Origin: Phycisphaerales bacterium
GTDB taxonomy: Bacteria > Planctomycetota > Phycisphaerae > SM23-33
Length of the DNA stretch: 42,397 nucleotides
Reading direction: 5' to 3'
Assembly: GCA_003171235.1 (NCBI GenBank)
Contig: PMYM01000182.1
Span: 1 to 42,397 of the forward strand
Shown: positions 1 to 8,073 of the stretch, piece after piece
Numbering within the stretch: position 1 is the stretch's first letter
How the letters are laid out: each line of letters begins with the position of its first letter
Notes under the pieces: generated by a model
What the model saw: only the letters and a program-made list of their open reading frames with translations
Told to the model about the DNA's origin: nothing
Databases searched by the model: none
Program-made: the position numbers and the translations under genes

Positions 1-122
1 CTAGTAGTCTGTAACAGGAAATTCCACGGGTGGCACAGCCTTTCTAGGCTGTGCGCGCACAGGCTGGAAAGCCTGTGCCACCAAAGAACCTACCCATCGT
101 TTTTGCTGTGACAGACTACTAG
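1..122. repeat. Palindromic element, GGTGGCACAGG family, with terminal inverted repeats
   Basis: The 12-bp ends CTAGTAGTCTGT (1-12) and ACAGACTACTAG (111-122) are perfect inverted repeats, and the match continues to 16 of 17 bases. Inside are two hairpins, GGCACAGCC...GGCTGTGC and GCACAGGCTGG...GCCTGTGCC, bounded by GGTGG/CCACC. The right terminal repeat supplies the TAG stop of the neighbouring minus-strand oxidoreductase. A partial second copy lies at 10294-10382 and a shorter relative at 13015-13070. The window begins exactly at the left end, so a target duplication cannot be judged. Confidence 0.8.
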
Positions 123-1282
123 TTCTTCAGCAGCCGGCGAAACTCGCGGTTGGCCTGGCGGCGCAGGTCCAGGCTCCTGCCGGCGCCGCGGGTGCGGGAG
201 AGTCTCTCCAGCAGGCGGTCCATCTCGGCCGCATCGACCGGCAGCTCCACGGGCTTGTTCTTGTAGCCGGAGATGTAGACGGCGTTGGATATCTCCAGCC
301 CGCCGATGCCGCTGGCGCCCGGCGCGATCAGCTTCTCGCCGCGGAGAATATGGCCCACGAAGTTGCGCGTGACGCGGATGTGCCGCTGGTCGGTGGGCCT
401 CAGGGCCACGTCCTTCCACTGGCAGGGCACGCTGCCCCAGATCTCCTTGCAGGTGGTCAGGTGCTGGGTGAGCGGAACCTTAAGCTTGGCGAAGCGCAGC
501 TTGTCGCCCTCGGCCACCAGCGTGCCCTTGTCGCCGCAGACCATGAACTGCTCGTAGCCGGGGGCCTCGGCCGTGGTGGCGTAGATGTAGCCGGTGCGGC
601 CCTGGCCGTAATCCAGGATGACGTTGGCGGTGTTCTCCACCTCGATCTTGTGGATGCGGGTGCCCAGGGTGGCCAGCACGCGCCGGGGCATGCCGCCGAT
701 CCACTGGAAGAGGTCCAGGCTGTGCGGGGCCTGGTTGAGCAGCACGCCCCCGCCCTCGCCGTCCCAACTGCCGCGCCAGGCGCCGCTGTTGTAGTAGGTC
801 TGGGTGCGGTACCAGTTGGAGCAGATCATCTGCACGCGGAATATCTCGCCGATGGCCCCATCGTCCACCATTTTCTTCATGGCCGCCATGTTGGAGCGGA
901 AGCGCATCTGGAACATCACGCCCAGGGCCACCTTGCGGCGTGCGCACTCCCGGATCATGGCCCGGGCGGCCCCCACCGTCACCGCCATGGGCTTTTCCGT
1001 CAGCACGTGAATGCCGCGCCGGGCGGCGTTGACGGTCACCGTGGGGTGGAAATAATGCGGCACGGCCACGATCACCGCGTCCACCAGCCCAGAGTCCATC
1101 ATCTCCCGGTAGTCGGCAAACCAGGGGACATGGTAGTCGGCGGCGAATTTATCGGCCAGCCGGGTCTGGCTGTCGGAAACGGCCGAGAGGCAAAACTCGC
1201 GACTGGCCGCCTGCGCGATGCCGTCCGCGTGAATCTTGCCGATATATCCGCAACCGATAACTCCGAATCGAACTTTCTTCAT
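119..1282 (-). CDS. Gfo/Idh/MocA family NAD(P)-dependent oxidoreductase
   Basis: Predicted 387-residue cytosolic dehydrogenase that would oxidise or reduce a sugar, inositol or related polyol with NAD(P). The N-terminal Rossmann fold shows GVIGCGYIG with the GxGxxG glycines at residues 10-15, and the family EKP motif follows at 97-99, whose lysine is catalytic in this family. The C-terminal half has the usual alpha/beta substrate domain. ATG at 1282 was chosen because AGGAAAGGCAGG lies just upstream and the protein then begins directly with the first beta strand; the frame stays open 17 codons further up without conservation. The stop TAG is formed by the end of the 1-122 repeat. It is divergent from trpF. 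The substrate cannot be told from sequence; the family is very large and many planctomycete members are of unknown specificity. Confidence 0.9.
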   Translation of the reverse strand: MKKVRFGVIGCGYIGKIHADGIAQAASREFCLSAVSDSQTRLADKFAADYHVPWFADYREMMDSGLVDAVIVAVPHYFHPTVTVNAARRGIHVLTEKPMAVTVGAARAMIRECARRKVALGVMFQMRFRSNMAAMKKMVDDGAIGEIFRVQMICSNWYRTQTYYNSGAWRGSWDGEGGGVLLNQAPHSLDLFQWIGGMPRRVLATLGTRIHKIEVENTANVILDYGQGRTGYIYATTAEAPGYEQFMVCGDKGTLVAEGDKLRFAKLKVPLTQHLTTCKEIWGSVPCQWKDVALRPTDQRHIRVTRNFVGHILRGEKLIAPGASGIGGLEISNAVYISGYKNKPVELPVDAAEMDRLLERLSRTRGAGRSLDLRRQANREFRRLLKN

Positions 1283-1342
1283 GGCCTGCCTTTCCTGTGA
1301 AAGACAATCTACCCCATGCCTTGCGGCCTTCACAAGGGCCTG

Positions 1343-1370
1343 TTGCCCGGGGGCCCGCCGGCGTTATAGT
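1343..1370 (+). promoter_or_regulatory. Predicted sigma-70 promoter giving a leaderless trpF mRNA
   Basis: TTGCCC (1343-1348), a 16-bp spacer and TATAGT (1365-1370). The -10 box ends only 6 bp before the trpF ATG at 1377, so transcription would start at or next to the start codon. GGAGG at 1371-1375 sits 1 nt from the ATG, too close to act as a normal Shine-Dalgarno sequence. Confidence 0.45.
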
Positions 1371-1376
1371 GGAGGC

Positions 1377-2066
1377 ATGCTCCAGCGCGTACGCATCAAG
1401 ATCTGCGGCCTGCGCGATCCGGTGCAGGCGGCCAAGATCGCCCAGATGGGCACCGACGCCATCGGCCTGGTCATGGCCCCCTCGCCGCGCTGGGTGTCGC
1501 CCGAGCAGGCCCGGGCGGTGACCGACCAGTTGCCCCCGCTGGTCTGGGCGGTGGGCGTTTTCGCCGACAGCCCGCCGGAAACGATCAACGCCGCCGTGCG
1601 GCGATCCGGCATCCACGTCATCCAACTGCACGGCCAAGAGAAACCCGAACTGGTCGAGGCCCTGGAGCGGCCCTGCATCAAGGCCTTCGCCATGCGCGAC
1701 GCCAACTGGATCGACTCGGTCCGCAACTGGCTGGACGGGGTGAAGGACCACCGCCGCCTGCTGGCGATCCTGCTGGACGCCTACAAGAGCGACGCCCGCG
1801 GCGGCACCGGGCAGCGCTTCAACTGGGAGTGGGTCCTAGCCGCACGGGCCAAGCGGCAACTGGAAGGCCTGCCGCCGCTGGTGCTCTCGGGCGGCCTGGA
1901 CGCCGGCGTCGTCGGCGACGCCATCGACATCGTCCAACCCTGGGCGGTGGACGTCTCCAGCGGGGTGGAGTCGGCCCCGGGCATCAAGGACTTGAACAAG
2001 GTGGCGGATTTCATCCAGGCCACCAAGGAAGGCAGCCCGCTCCGCAGCGAATTCTGGATGCCCTGA
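1377..2066 (+). CDS. trpF: Phosphoribosylanthranilate isomerase
   Basis: Catalyses the Amadori rearrangement of N-(5-phosphoribosyl)anthranilate to CdRP in tryptophan biosynthesis. The 229-residue protein is a single TIM barrel of normal length. It opens with the family signature RIKICGLR, where Cys10 is the expected general base, and the C-terminal part has SGGLDAG and AVDVSSGVE, which form the phosphate site and hold the catalytic Asp. The frame is open further upstream, but the conserved protein begins at ATG 1377. No other trp gene is in the window, so it is an orphan member of the pathway, as often in planctomycetes. It is divergent from the oxidoreductase and appears to have its own promoter within 35 bp of the start. 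Confidence 0.95.
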   Translation: MLQRVRIKICGLRDPVQAAKIAQMGTDAIGLVMAPSPRWVSPEQARAVTDQLPPLVWAVGVFADSPPETINAAVRRSGIHVIQLHGQEKPELVEALERPCIKAFAMRDANWIDSVRNWLDGVKDHRRLLAILLDAYKSDARGGTGQRFNWEWVLAARAKRQLEGLPPLVLSGGLDAGVVGDAIDIVQPWAVDVSSGVESAPGIKDLNKVADFIQATKEGSPLRSEFWMP

Positions 2067-2074
2067 CCGGAGAC

Positions 2075-2109
2075 GGTAGCCAGTAGCCAGGAGCCGGTAG
2101 CCCGGTGCC
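2075..2109 (+). repeat. Heptad array, GGTAGCC family
   Basis: Four units with an exact 7-nt period, GGTAGCC, AGTAGCC, AGGAGCC and GGTAGCC (2075-2102), followed by a decayed fifth, CGGTGCC. A short inverted counterpart (ccggctactaccc) lies at about 2200-2213, on the other side of the terminator hairpin at 2168-2187. The array starts 8 nt after the trpF stop. Confidence 0.6.
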
Positions 2110-2153
2110 GTGGGCTGCGACGCGAAGCGGAGCAACCACGCGCGACGCGGGAA

Positions 2154-2187
2154 AAACCAAAAAGAAACCCCCGGCTTACGCCGGGGG
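2154..2187 (-). terminator. Intrinsic terminator of the sigma/anti-sigma/DUF4139 operon
   Basis: A perfect 8-bp stem, CCCCCGGC/GCCGGGGG (2168-2175 with 2180-2187), has a 4-nt loop. Read on the minus strand it is followed by GTTTCTTTTTGGTTTTT. It lies about 30 bp after the stop of the last minus-strand gene. The plus-strand side lacks a good U-run, so it mainly serves the minus strand. Confidence 0.8.
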
Positions 2188-2217
2188 CTATATAGGAAAC
2201 CGGCTACTACCCGGGGC

Positions 2218-3678
2218 CTACCACGAGTACTGAACGGTGTAGGTCACGACCGTTTCGCCCTTGGCCTTGACCGGCACGTCGAAGATCACCGTGTGGGCGT
2301 CGCCTTCATCCTTGTTGTAGTCCTGACTCTTGGCCGTGATCTCCCAACTGCTCCAGCGGTACATCGGCTCCTTGAGCCGCACGGTGATGTCCTGCTCCTT
2401 GTGGTTGCGGAGCTTGATTTCCATCGACTCCCACATCATCTTCCGGGACGTCTCCACCTTGAAGCTGGTCTGCTTGCGCTCCCCCACCACGTCGAAGGCG
2501 TTGCCGATCTGCAGGCTGAGCTTCTCGTCCATCGGCGTGTGGTCGATCTTCTCCTCGCCGATGAACTCCATGGCCTTGTCCGCCTCGTCCCGCTTGTACA
2601 CCCGCACCTTGCCGGCCGGCAGGGGTATGCCCAGCTTGTTGGCCTTTTCGTTCTTGAACTCGACGAAGATGTTCACCTTCTTGTCGCTGGTGACGCCGTA
2701 GCTGGGGTCGGTGTATTGGCCGCCGTACCAGCGGAACTGCATGGCCGGGGCGTAGAGGTATTTCTTCTCCACCTTCAGGCCGGCAACCGGGCTGAACATC
2801 TCCAGTTGCTTAACCTCGTTGTCAGCCACGGTCGAGGGCCGAGGCAGGCTGTACATGTGGTATTCAAAGAAGGCCTTTTCCTGCATGGGAGCGGCCTCGC
2901 CGAGCCCGCCCCGGGGAGCGGCGGCAACTGCCATTCTGCGGTCGGCCTGTTGCTCGACGATCTTGCGCACGTCGCCGGCGATGAACTTCAGCTTGGCATC
3001 CTTGTAGGTCTTGCCGGAGTTGTTCTGCACGCTCACCCAGCCGGACAGGTCGGCCGTCGTGTCGTCGGCTCCCAGCACCATGACGTACTCGGCGTGCCAG
3101 TTCAAGCCGCCGGTCTGGTAGGACACCTCGGCCGTCTGCTCGCCGGCCTTGCCGCCGCCGATCTGCCACAGCAGCGTCGGCTTGGTCAGCAGGCCCTCGG
3201 GCAGGCTCTTGAAGCGGATGTCGCGGACGTTGTCGGCCCGCTGGATCATCACCAGGTTGCCCGTGTCTTCCTTAAGCACAAGCTGGTTGCCGTCGAAGCT
3301 CATCAGCGTGCCGCTGTAGGCCTTGTCCTTGTCCTTGACCACCACGTCCAGGGGTTTGTCGATGTACTTCTGGAGCAATTTGTCGGCCGACACCAGGTCG
3401 TACTGGTAATTCTGCTCCAGCAGCACCGCCTGCGGGTCGGTCAGGCTCTTGAAGTGGACGGTGGTGGCGTCGATGGCCGTCGGCACGTCGATGAACTTGG
3501 CAAAACCGTCCTTGTCCACGGTGAGTTTGCGCGTCTCGCGCACCACGCCGTAGCCGCCGTTGTAAACGGTCAGGGCGATCTCTTCCTTCTGGTCCGGCGG
3601 GGGAACCTGGGCCAGGCCCAAGCAGCAGGCCGACATGATGCTCAATGCCACAATGATCGCGGTCGTTTTCGTTTTCAT
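2218..3678 (-). CDS. Secreted DUF4139 domain protein
   Basis: A 486-residue protein with an N-terminal signal peptide (charged MKTKTT, then a hydrophobic run ending in CCLGLAQ). The rest is a DUF4139 domain, a beta-rich extracytoplasmic module of unknown biochemical function. It is a paralogue of the extracytoplasmic part of the anti-sigma protein at 5279-7195: both share LEQNYQYDL, a YID block, LMSFDG, PEGLLT.PTL.WQ and DHTP.DEK in the same order. ATG at 3678 is chosen because the signal peptide starts there and GAAAGGTAG precedes it; the preceding gene ends 4 bp upstream, so the two are surely co-transcribed. It is the last gene of the operon. A role as soluble partner or decoy for the membrane-bound paralogue is an inference. 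The cysteines in the signal region do not form a canonical lipobox. Confidence 0.8.
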   Translation of the reverse strand: MKTKTTAIIVALSIMSACCLGLAQVPPPDQKEEIALTVYNGGYGVVRETRKLTVDKDGFAKFIDVPTAIDATTVHFKSLTDPQAVLLEQNYQYDLVSADKLLQKYIDKPLDVVVKDKDKAYSGTLMSFDGNQLVLKEDTGNLVMIQRADNVRDIRFKSLPEGLLTKPTLLWQIGGGKAGEQTAEVSYQTGGLNWHAEYVMVLGADDTTADLSGWVSVQNNSGKTYKDAKLKFIAGDVRKIVEQQADRRMAVAAAPRGGLGEAAPMQEKAFFEYHMYSLPRPSTVADNEVKQLEMFSPVAGLKVEKKYLYAPAMQFRWYGGQYTDPSYGVTSDKKVNIFVEFKNEKANKLGIPLPAGKVRVYKRDEADKAMEFIGEEKIDHTPMDEKLSLQIGNAFDVVGERKQTSFKVETSRKMMWESMEIKLRNHKEQDITVRLKEPMYRWSSWEITAKSQDYNKDEGDAHTVIFDVPVKAKGETVVTYTVQYSW

Positions 3679-3682
3679 GGCT

Positions 3683-4549
3683 CTACCTTTCGTTGCCCGG
3701 CGCGGAGGCCGTGGCTGGTTGGTTTTCAAGCACGCACGCACTGCTGACAGTGGCGACAAAGCTCTTGGGACTGCCCGTGCTTTTTTCAAGCAGGCGGGGA
3801 AGGCTGAAGGTTGCCTGGGCCGTAATGACGTACTTTCCCGGCAGGGTCTGCTCGTACACCGAGATCAGGCTTGAAGATTGACCCGGGCACTTTAGCGCGA
3901 TCGTGTCCCCCGCCTTGATCGGCAGGAATGGCAGGTCCGGCTGGGTGGTCAGGATTCGCAGGCGATCCTGCGTCAAGAGGCGGCTGCTGGCGCTGAGGCC
4001 GTCGGGGCGGGCGACGTCGAAGCGCACGGTGTCGGGGGCCAGGAAGCGGTCCTGGGCCGATTCGTTCTTGGCCAGCAGCCACACCTGCAGGGGTTGGCCG
4101 GCATGGCAAGGCAGGATCATCAGCCGGAGGGACAGGCCCTCCACCGGCTCGCCCTGGGCGTAGTTGGCGGCCTTTTGGATGGCCTGCCAGTATTTGGGGG
4201 GCAATGCCGGCCAGCCCGTCGGTTCAAGCCGCATCCAGGGCTGGGTCTGCTGGTATCCACCGGCGGGATCGACCGCCAGCACCCACAGGTCCGTCTGGTT
4301 CTCGGCGATGCCCTGGCCGTAGAACCTGATCGGCCCCGTGGCCGGCTGGGAACTGCCCTTGAATACCGTCAGCAGGTCCAGCGTGCCGGAACTGACTGCC
4401 TCCTGGGCGGTGGGCTTTATGCCGTGCACGCGGCCAAAGGCGACCAGCGCCGCCCGGTCGAATTCCTCCGACGTGGGCAGGTCGCCCTTGCCTGCCAAGC
4501 CGCCGGCCAGGGCAAAAGTCGCCGTCAATGCTGTTACAAAGAATCTCAT
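3683..4549 (-). CDS. Secreted protein of unknown function
   Basis: 288 residues starting with a clear signal peptide (MRFFVTALTATFALAGGLAG). I do not recognise a family. The body looks like a beta-rich exported protein: it has a tryptophan- and proline-rich middle (PWMRLEPTGWPALPPKYW) and a C-terminal half resembling bacterial Ig-like or carboxypeptidase-regulatory folds, with repeated short strands and only two or three cysteines. It is the fourth gene of the sigma factor operon, 20 bp after the third gene and 4 bp before the DUF4139 gene. Its context suggests an envelope role under the control of the linked ECF sigma factor. The start ATG at 4549 fits the signal peptide exactly. Confidence 0.65.
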   Translation of the reverse strand: MRFFVTALTATFALAGGLAGKGDLPTSEEFDRAALVAFGRVHGIKPTAQEAVSSGTLDLLTVFKGSSQPATGPIRFYGQGIAENQTDLWVLAVDPAGGYQQTQPWMRLEPTGWPALPPKYWQAIQKAANYAQGEPVEGLSLRLMILPCHAGQPLQVWLLAKNESAQDRFLAPDTVRFDVARPDGLSASSRLLTQDRLRILTTQPDLPFLPIKAGDTIALKCPGQSSSLISVYEQTLPGKYVITAQATFSLPRLLEKSTGSPKSFVATVSSACVLENQPATASAPGNER

Positions 4550-4569
4550 TCAAATTCCCTTAACGTCAA

Positions 4570-5286
4570 TCAACGATCGGCGGGACCGGCAGCGTTGCCG
4601 AGCGGCGCTTTCTCCGGCGCGGTCACCTGGACCTGCACCGGGGCGGCGATGATCGTCGCCTGCCGGGCGCCTTTCAGGTCCACCCCCTCGACCGGCGTAA
4701 CGTAGGAAGCGGTCAGGGTGTAAGTGCCCGGCTGGGTCCAGTAAGCGGCGAAGGTATCCCCGCGCTCGCCAAAATGGAGGCGGGAAATCGTGAATTCCGT
4801 GGACTTGCCCGGCTCGATATCCAGCGGCCTGCCAACGCGAAACTCCAGGGTGTGCATTTGCTGGAACGGAACGGTGACTGCCCCAGGCCCTTCCAGCTTC
4901 AGTTCCAGCCGGGCATCGTCGCTACCCACCGGGATGGTAATGGTGGATTTGCTCTTGTTGGTCAATTCAAAGGTCATGTCCACTACCGGCGGGGCGGGCG
5001 GCCTGATTCGCCCCGACGGGTCCTTGGCCTTCTCCTTGAGTTCTTTTGCGAAAGCCTCGCCGGATTGGCCCGGATCCAGCCCGTACGTGCCATTCTTCAC
5101 GATGAGCCTGGCCTCCAGCGGCAGGCCCTCGGGGATGGTCTTTCCCTTGGCCGCAGGCGAGGTGGCCGTCGCCGGCTGAGAGGCGACCCTTGTTGCCTGG
5201 GCCGAGATAATCTGGGCGCCAAGGCAAAGTATCGCAAGCGGCAGTGACGCGAGCAATCGCACATGCCAGAGGGTCCTGCTATTCAT
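4570..5286 (-). CDS. Secreted protein of unknown function with Ig-like fold
   Basis: 238 residues. The N-terminus has a signal sequence (RLLASLPLAILCLGAQ) followed by an Ala/Thr/Ser-rich linker. The C-terminal two thirds read as a beta-sandwich, with DMTFELTNKSKSTITIPVG and YWTQPGTYTLTASYVTP typical of Ig-like exported domains. No enzyme motif is visible. ATG at 5286 overlaps the end of the upstream anti-sigma gene by 8 nt, and AGGAG lies 6-7 nt before it, which supports this start over one 12 codons upstream. The overlap points to translational coupling. Like its neighbour at 3683-4549 it is an exported operon partner without a recognised family. Confidence 0.65.
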   Translation of the reverse strand: MNSRTLWHVRLLASLPLAILCLGAQIISAQATRVASQPATATSPAAKGKTIPEGLPLEARLIVKNGTYGLDPGQSGEAFAKELKEKAKDPSGRIRPPAPPVVDMTFELTNKSKSTITIPVGSDDARLELKLEGPGAVTVPFQQMHTLEFRVGRPLDIEPGKSTEFTISRLHFGERGDTFAAYWTQPGTYTLTASYVTPVEGVDLKGARQATIIAAPVQVQVTAPEKAPLGNAAGPADR

Positions 5287-7195
5287 ATTGGTCTCCTGCG
5301 TACGGTTGATCGACAGGCTCAAGCAGGGGCGCCTGGCTCTCGCTTTCCTTGTCGTAAGGCGAAACCAGCCCGCCGCCGCTCCGGCCGTAGCGGAAATTCA
5401 CCTCGGCCTGGGCGCTGCCATTGGCGGGGACGGTCAGGTCGAACTCAATCCAACCAACCTGGCGGATATGCCAGGGGATCTTCTTGTCGCCCTGGGTTAC
5501 GCTCAGGGTACTGGTGGTTATCGGCACGTGGGCCACCGCCGTGACCGTCACGGCGTAAGACTTGTGGTTGCGTATCTGATAGGTGTACTTGGAGTCGCGG
5601 TCGGGGGCGTACACCACCTGCTTGAATTGGCCGGCTAGGTCGAAGGCAAAGCCCCAGGGCAGGCGGACCTTTTCGTCCACGGGGGTGTGGTCGATCTTCA
5701 CCTTGGAGACAAAGGCGTCCTGGCCTTCCGGGTCGGGGGCGTACAGGCTGACCACGCCCTTGGGGATGGGCTTGCCCAGGCCGTTGTCCTTGGTGTTCTT
5801 GAACTCGCTGACCACGCGGGCGGCGGTGGCGTTGACGTTGGGGTCGAAGACGTAGGCGCGGGTGAGTTTCAGGCCGTTGCCCGAAACCAATTCGATCTGC
5901 TTGACCTGGGCGTCATGCAGGGTGGTCTGTTGTTTGAGGGTGTAAAGGTGGTACTCGAAGAAGGATTTTTCCTCAAAACCCAATCCGGTCTGGTCCGCGG
6001 TTGACCTCTGCAGCTTATCCTTTTCTGCCCCACCAAACCCCCCATATTCATCCTGCACAAGGTGGACATCCCCAGCCATCAACTTGAGGCTGGCGTTTTC
6101 AAAGCTCACGCCGGAAAGGTTGGTGACGGTGGCGTAGCCGACCAGGTCGGCGGTGTCCGTGATGGCCGGTGCGCCGGCCCCCACCCCGGCCGGCCCCCCT
6201 GCCGGACGGAGCTTGAGGACGTAATCGGCCCGCCAACTCAGGCCGTGGGTCATATAGGCCACCTCGAACTTCTGCTGGTTGCGGGCGGCGGCATTGTCCA
6301 ACTGCCAGATGAGCGTGGGCCGGGTAAGCAGGCCCTCGGGCATCTTGTCCAAGGCGATGGATTGAACCTCCCGCCGGCTGATGGTCCGCGGGCGCGAGCC
6401 GTCTTTCTCGGCCGAGCCGATATCGACAACCAGGTTCTCCCCGTCGAAGCTCATGAGCCTGCCCGACACCGCGGGGGTGGCCTTGCCGCCCTCGCCCTTG
6501 AGGTTAACGGCGACCTTCCGGTCGATGTAGCGTTTGAGCAGGGCCTGGGCCGATGCCAGGTCGTACTGGTAGTTCTGCTCGAGGATTTTCAGGTTGTCGC
6601 CGTCATCCAGGCTGCGGAGGCGGACGCTGTCGGGCAATATCTGCGTGGGCACGTCGGTGAAGGCCACCCTGGCCTGACCGCCTGCCAGGTTGGCGATAAG
6701 CCGCTGGTCGCGGACCAGGGCCAACCCCTGCCAGCCGCGGGCGTATTGCTTGTCCTGCTGGAGCATGGCGTAGGGAACGGGCGGCAGGCCTTCCGGCTCG
6801 GACATGATCGTGAGCGATACGTTCTGTCGCGTTATCTGAATGCCCTGGGCGTAGGCGGCGTTGTTGCTTGGACCCTTTTCAAAAAGGAAGAACGCCAGCA
6901 CGGCCACCAGGATCATGGCCGCGGCGGCCAGGGCGACAAAGGCCAGGCGAAAAGCCGGCCGGATAAAGGGCTTGGGCCTCGCTACGGAAAGGTGGATCGG
7001 CAAGGCGATTGGCATGCTCGCCGGCTCGCCCGCGGCGTATTTCGACAGCAGCCGCCGGGCCGCCAGCAGCTTCTGCTGCTCCGCCCGGCAGGCGGCGCAG
7101 GATTCCAGGTGCCCCAGCAATTCCTCGCGTGGCTGTGGCTCCAGTTCACCGTACACCAGGTCCACCAGCATTTCGCCGGCCTGGGCGCAGTTCAT
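5279..7195 (-). CDS. Transmembrane zinc anti-sigma factor fused to DUF4139
   Basis: A 638-residue protein with three parts. Residues 1-55 form a zinc-binding anti-sigma domain with Cys3 and the H29-x3-C33-x2-C36 signature. Residues about 84-105 form one transmembrane helix. The rest, outside the membrane, is a complete DUF4139 domain paralogous to the free protein encoded at 2218-3678. Anti-sigma factors of this kind hold an ECF sigma factor at the membrane until a signal arrives; here the expected partner is encoded just upstream. The large DUF4139 portion is therefore likely to be the sensor, which is an inference. ATG 7195 has a strong AGGAGGTG 5 nt before it. A palindromic repeat (7211-7320) separates it from the sigma gene. 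No RIP or PDZ-site features are obvious. Confidence 0.85.
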   Translation of the reverse strand: MNCAQAGEMLVDLVYGELEPQPREELLGHLESCAACRAEQQKLLAARRLLSKYAAGEPASMPIALPIHLSVARPKPFIRPAFRLAFVALAAAAMILVAVLAFFLFEKGPSNNAAYAQGIQITRQNVSLTIMSEPEGLPPVPYAMLQQDKQYARGWQGLALVRDQRLIANLAGGQARVAFTDVPTQILPDSVRLRSLDDGDNLKILEQNYQYDLASAQALLKRYIDRKVAVNLKGEGGKATPAVSGRLMSFDGENLVVDIGSAEKDGSRPRTISRREVQSIALDKMPEGLLTRPTLIWQLDNAAARNQQKFEVAYMTHGLSWRADYVLKLRPAGGPAGVGAGAPAITDTADLVGYATVTNLSGVSFENASLKLMAGDVHLVQDEYGGFGGAEKDKLQRSTADQTGLGFEEKSFFEYHLYTLKQQTTLHDAQVKQIELVSGNGLKLTRAYVFDPNVNATAARVVSEFKNTKDNGLGKPIPKGVVSLYAPDPEGQDAFVSKVKIDHTPVDEKVRLPWGFAFDLAGQFKQVVYAPDRDSKYTYQIRNHKSYAVTVTAVAHVPITTSTLSVTQGDKKIPWHIRQVGWIEFDLTVPANGSAQAEVNFRYGRSGGGLVSPYDKESESQAPLLEPVDQPYAGDQYE

Positions 7196-7210
7196 GGCGA
7201 CACCTCCTGC

Positions 7211-7320
7211 GTGTCGCGGGCATCCTGCCCGCGCGTCCCGCGCCCGTCCCGCCTGCGGAAAGACGGCAAGACGCGAAGGCAAGATGGCATCGCGACTCGC
7301 GGGCGAGACGCCCGCGACAC
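7211..7320. repeat. Palindromic element, GTGTCGCGGGC family, copy 1
   Basis: 110 bp with perfect 11-bp terminal inverted repeats, GTGTCGCGGGC (7211-7221) and GCCCGCGACAC (7310-7320). Each end forms its own hairpin (CGCGGGC/GCCCGCG type), giving the two-hairpin REPIN layout. It occupies most of the spacer between the sigma and anti-sigma genes and ends 2-3 nt from the anti-sigma Shine-Dalgarno sequence. Copy 2 is at 16515-16587. Confidence 0.8.
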
Positions 7321-7367
7321 GAATTCGGGCTGTCGTATCAGGTTGTCATTCGAGGCCTTCACGTTGG

Positions 7368-7931
7368 TCACTCCGGCCGGAACCGCTCCAGTTCGTCGGC
7401 CAATTTCAGCAAGGCGTAGCGCACGCGGCTCTTGACCGTGGCCACCGGCATGCCCAGCATCCGGGCGATCTGAGGGAAGCTCAGGCCCTCGCTCTCCCGC
7501 AGGGCCAGGGCCTCGCGCTGCTCGGCGGGCAGCAGGTCCAGGGCCTTCCCCACCGCCTGGGCGAATTCCCTGCCCGCCAGGATGGCCGGGGCGGTGCGGT
7601 TATCGGCCGCGAGTTGTGACTGGTTGGCCGGCATCGGTTCCTGTTTGCTGGCCCGGCCGCGGCGGAGGCGGTCGATCCAGTGGTGGCGGGCGATGGCAAA
7701 GACCCACGTCCTGGCGTCGCTCCGCCCGTCGAAGCCGTCGCGCCGCTGCCATGCCCTCAGCATAGCCTCCTGGGCGACGTCCTCGGACTGGTCCCAATCG
7801 CCGCAGAGCCCGAAGAGATACCGCCGCACCGCCGGCCCGCATTCCTCCAGCGCGGCGCGCAGACGAGCCTGTGGCACGGAGCGGACCGTGTCGCCAGGCG
7901 GGCAACTCATATCGGGCCGGTCGTCGGCCAC
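7368..7931 (-). CDS. ECF-type RNA polymerase sigma factor
   Basis: About 187 residues with the two conserved sigma-70 regions. Region 2 contains DVAQEAMLRAWQRR and the -10 recognition stretch TWVFAIARHHWIDRLRR. Region 4 contains LPAEQREALALRE and the helix-turn-helix FPQIARMLGMPVATVKSR. There is no region 1 or 3, as usual for group 4 sigma factors. The next gene is a zinc anti-sigma factor, the standard regulatory pairing. The start is uncertain: GTG at 7931 has GGGAG 5 nt upstream and is preferred; ATG 7910 has no visible ribosome site, and TTG 7943 is also open. The operon is probably autoregulated, but I could not identify an ECF promoter with confidence. A recognised sub-group cannot be assigned by eye. 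Confidence 0.92.
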   Translation of the reverse strand: MADDRPDMSCPPGDTVRSVPQARLRAALEECGPAVRRYLFGLCGDWDQSEDVAQEAMLRAWQRRDGFDGRSDARTWVFAIARHHWIDRLRRGRASKQEPMPANQSQLAADNRTAPAILAGREFAQAVGKALDLLPAEQREALALRESEGLSFPQIARMLGMPVATVKSRVRYALLKLADELERFRPE

Positions 7932-8073
7932 GGATACTCCCAAGGCTCTCTAGCGGGTTAGACGCAGGAATCGATATTTGGATTTAATCAAAAACGCCGT
8001 CTACCATTGAACTTTTGCCGCTGGGCATTTGCAATCTCTTTGCCCGGGCGGCACAATGCTCTTTCTTTTCGCG

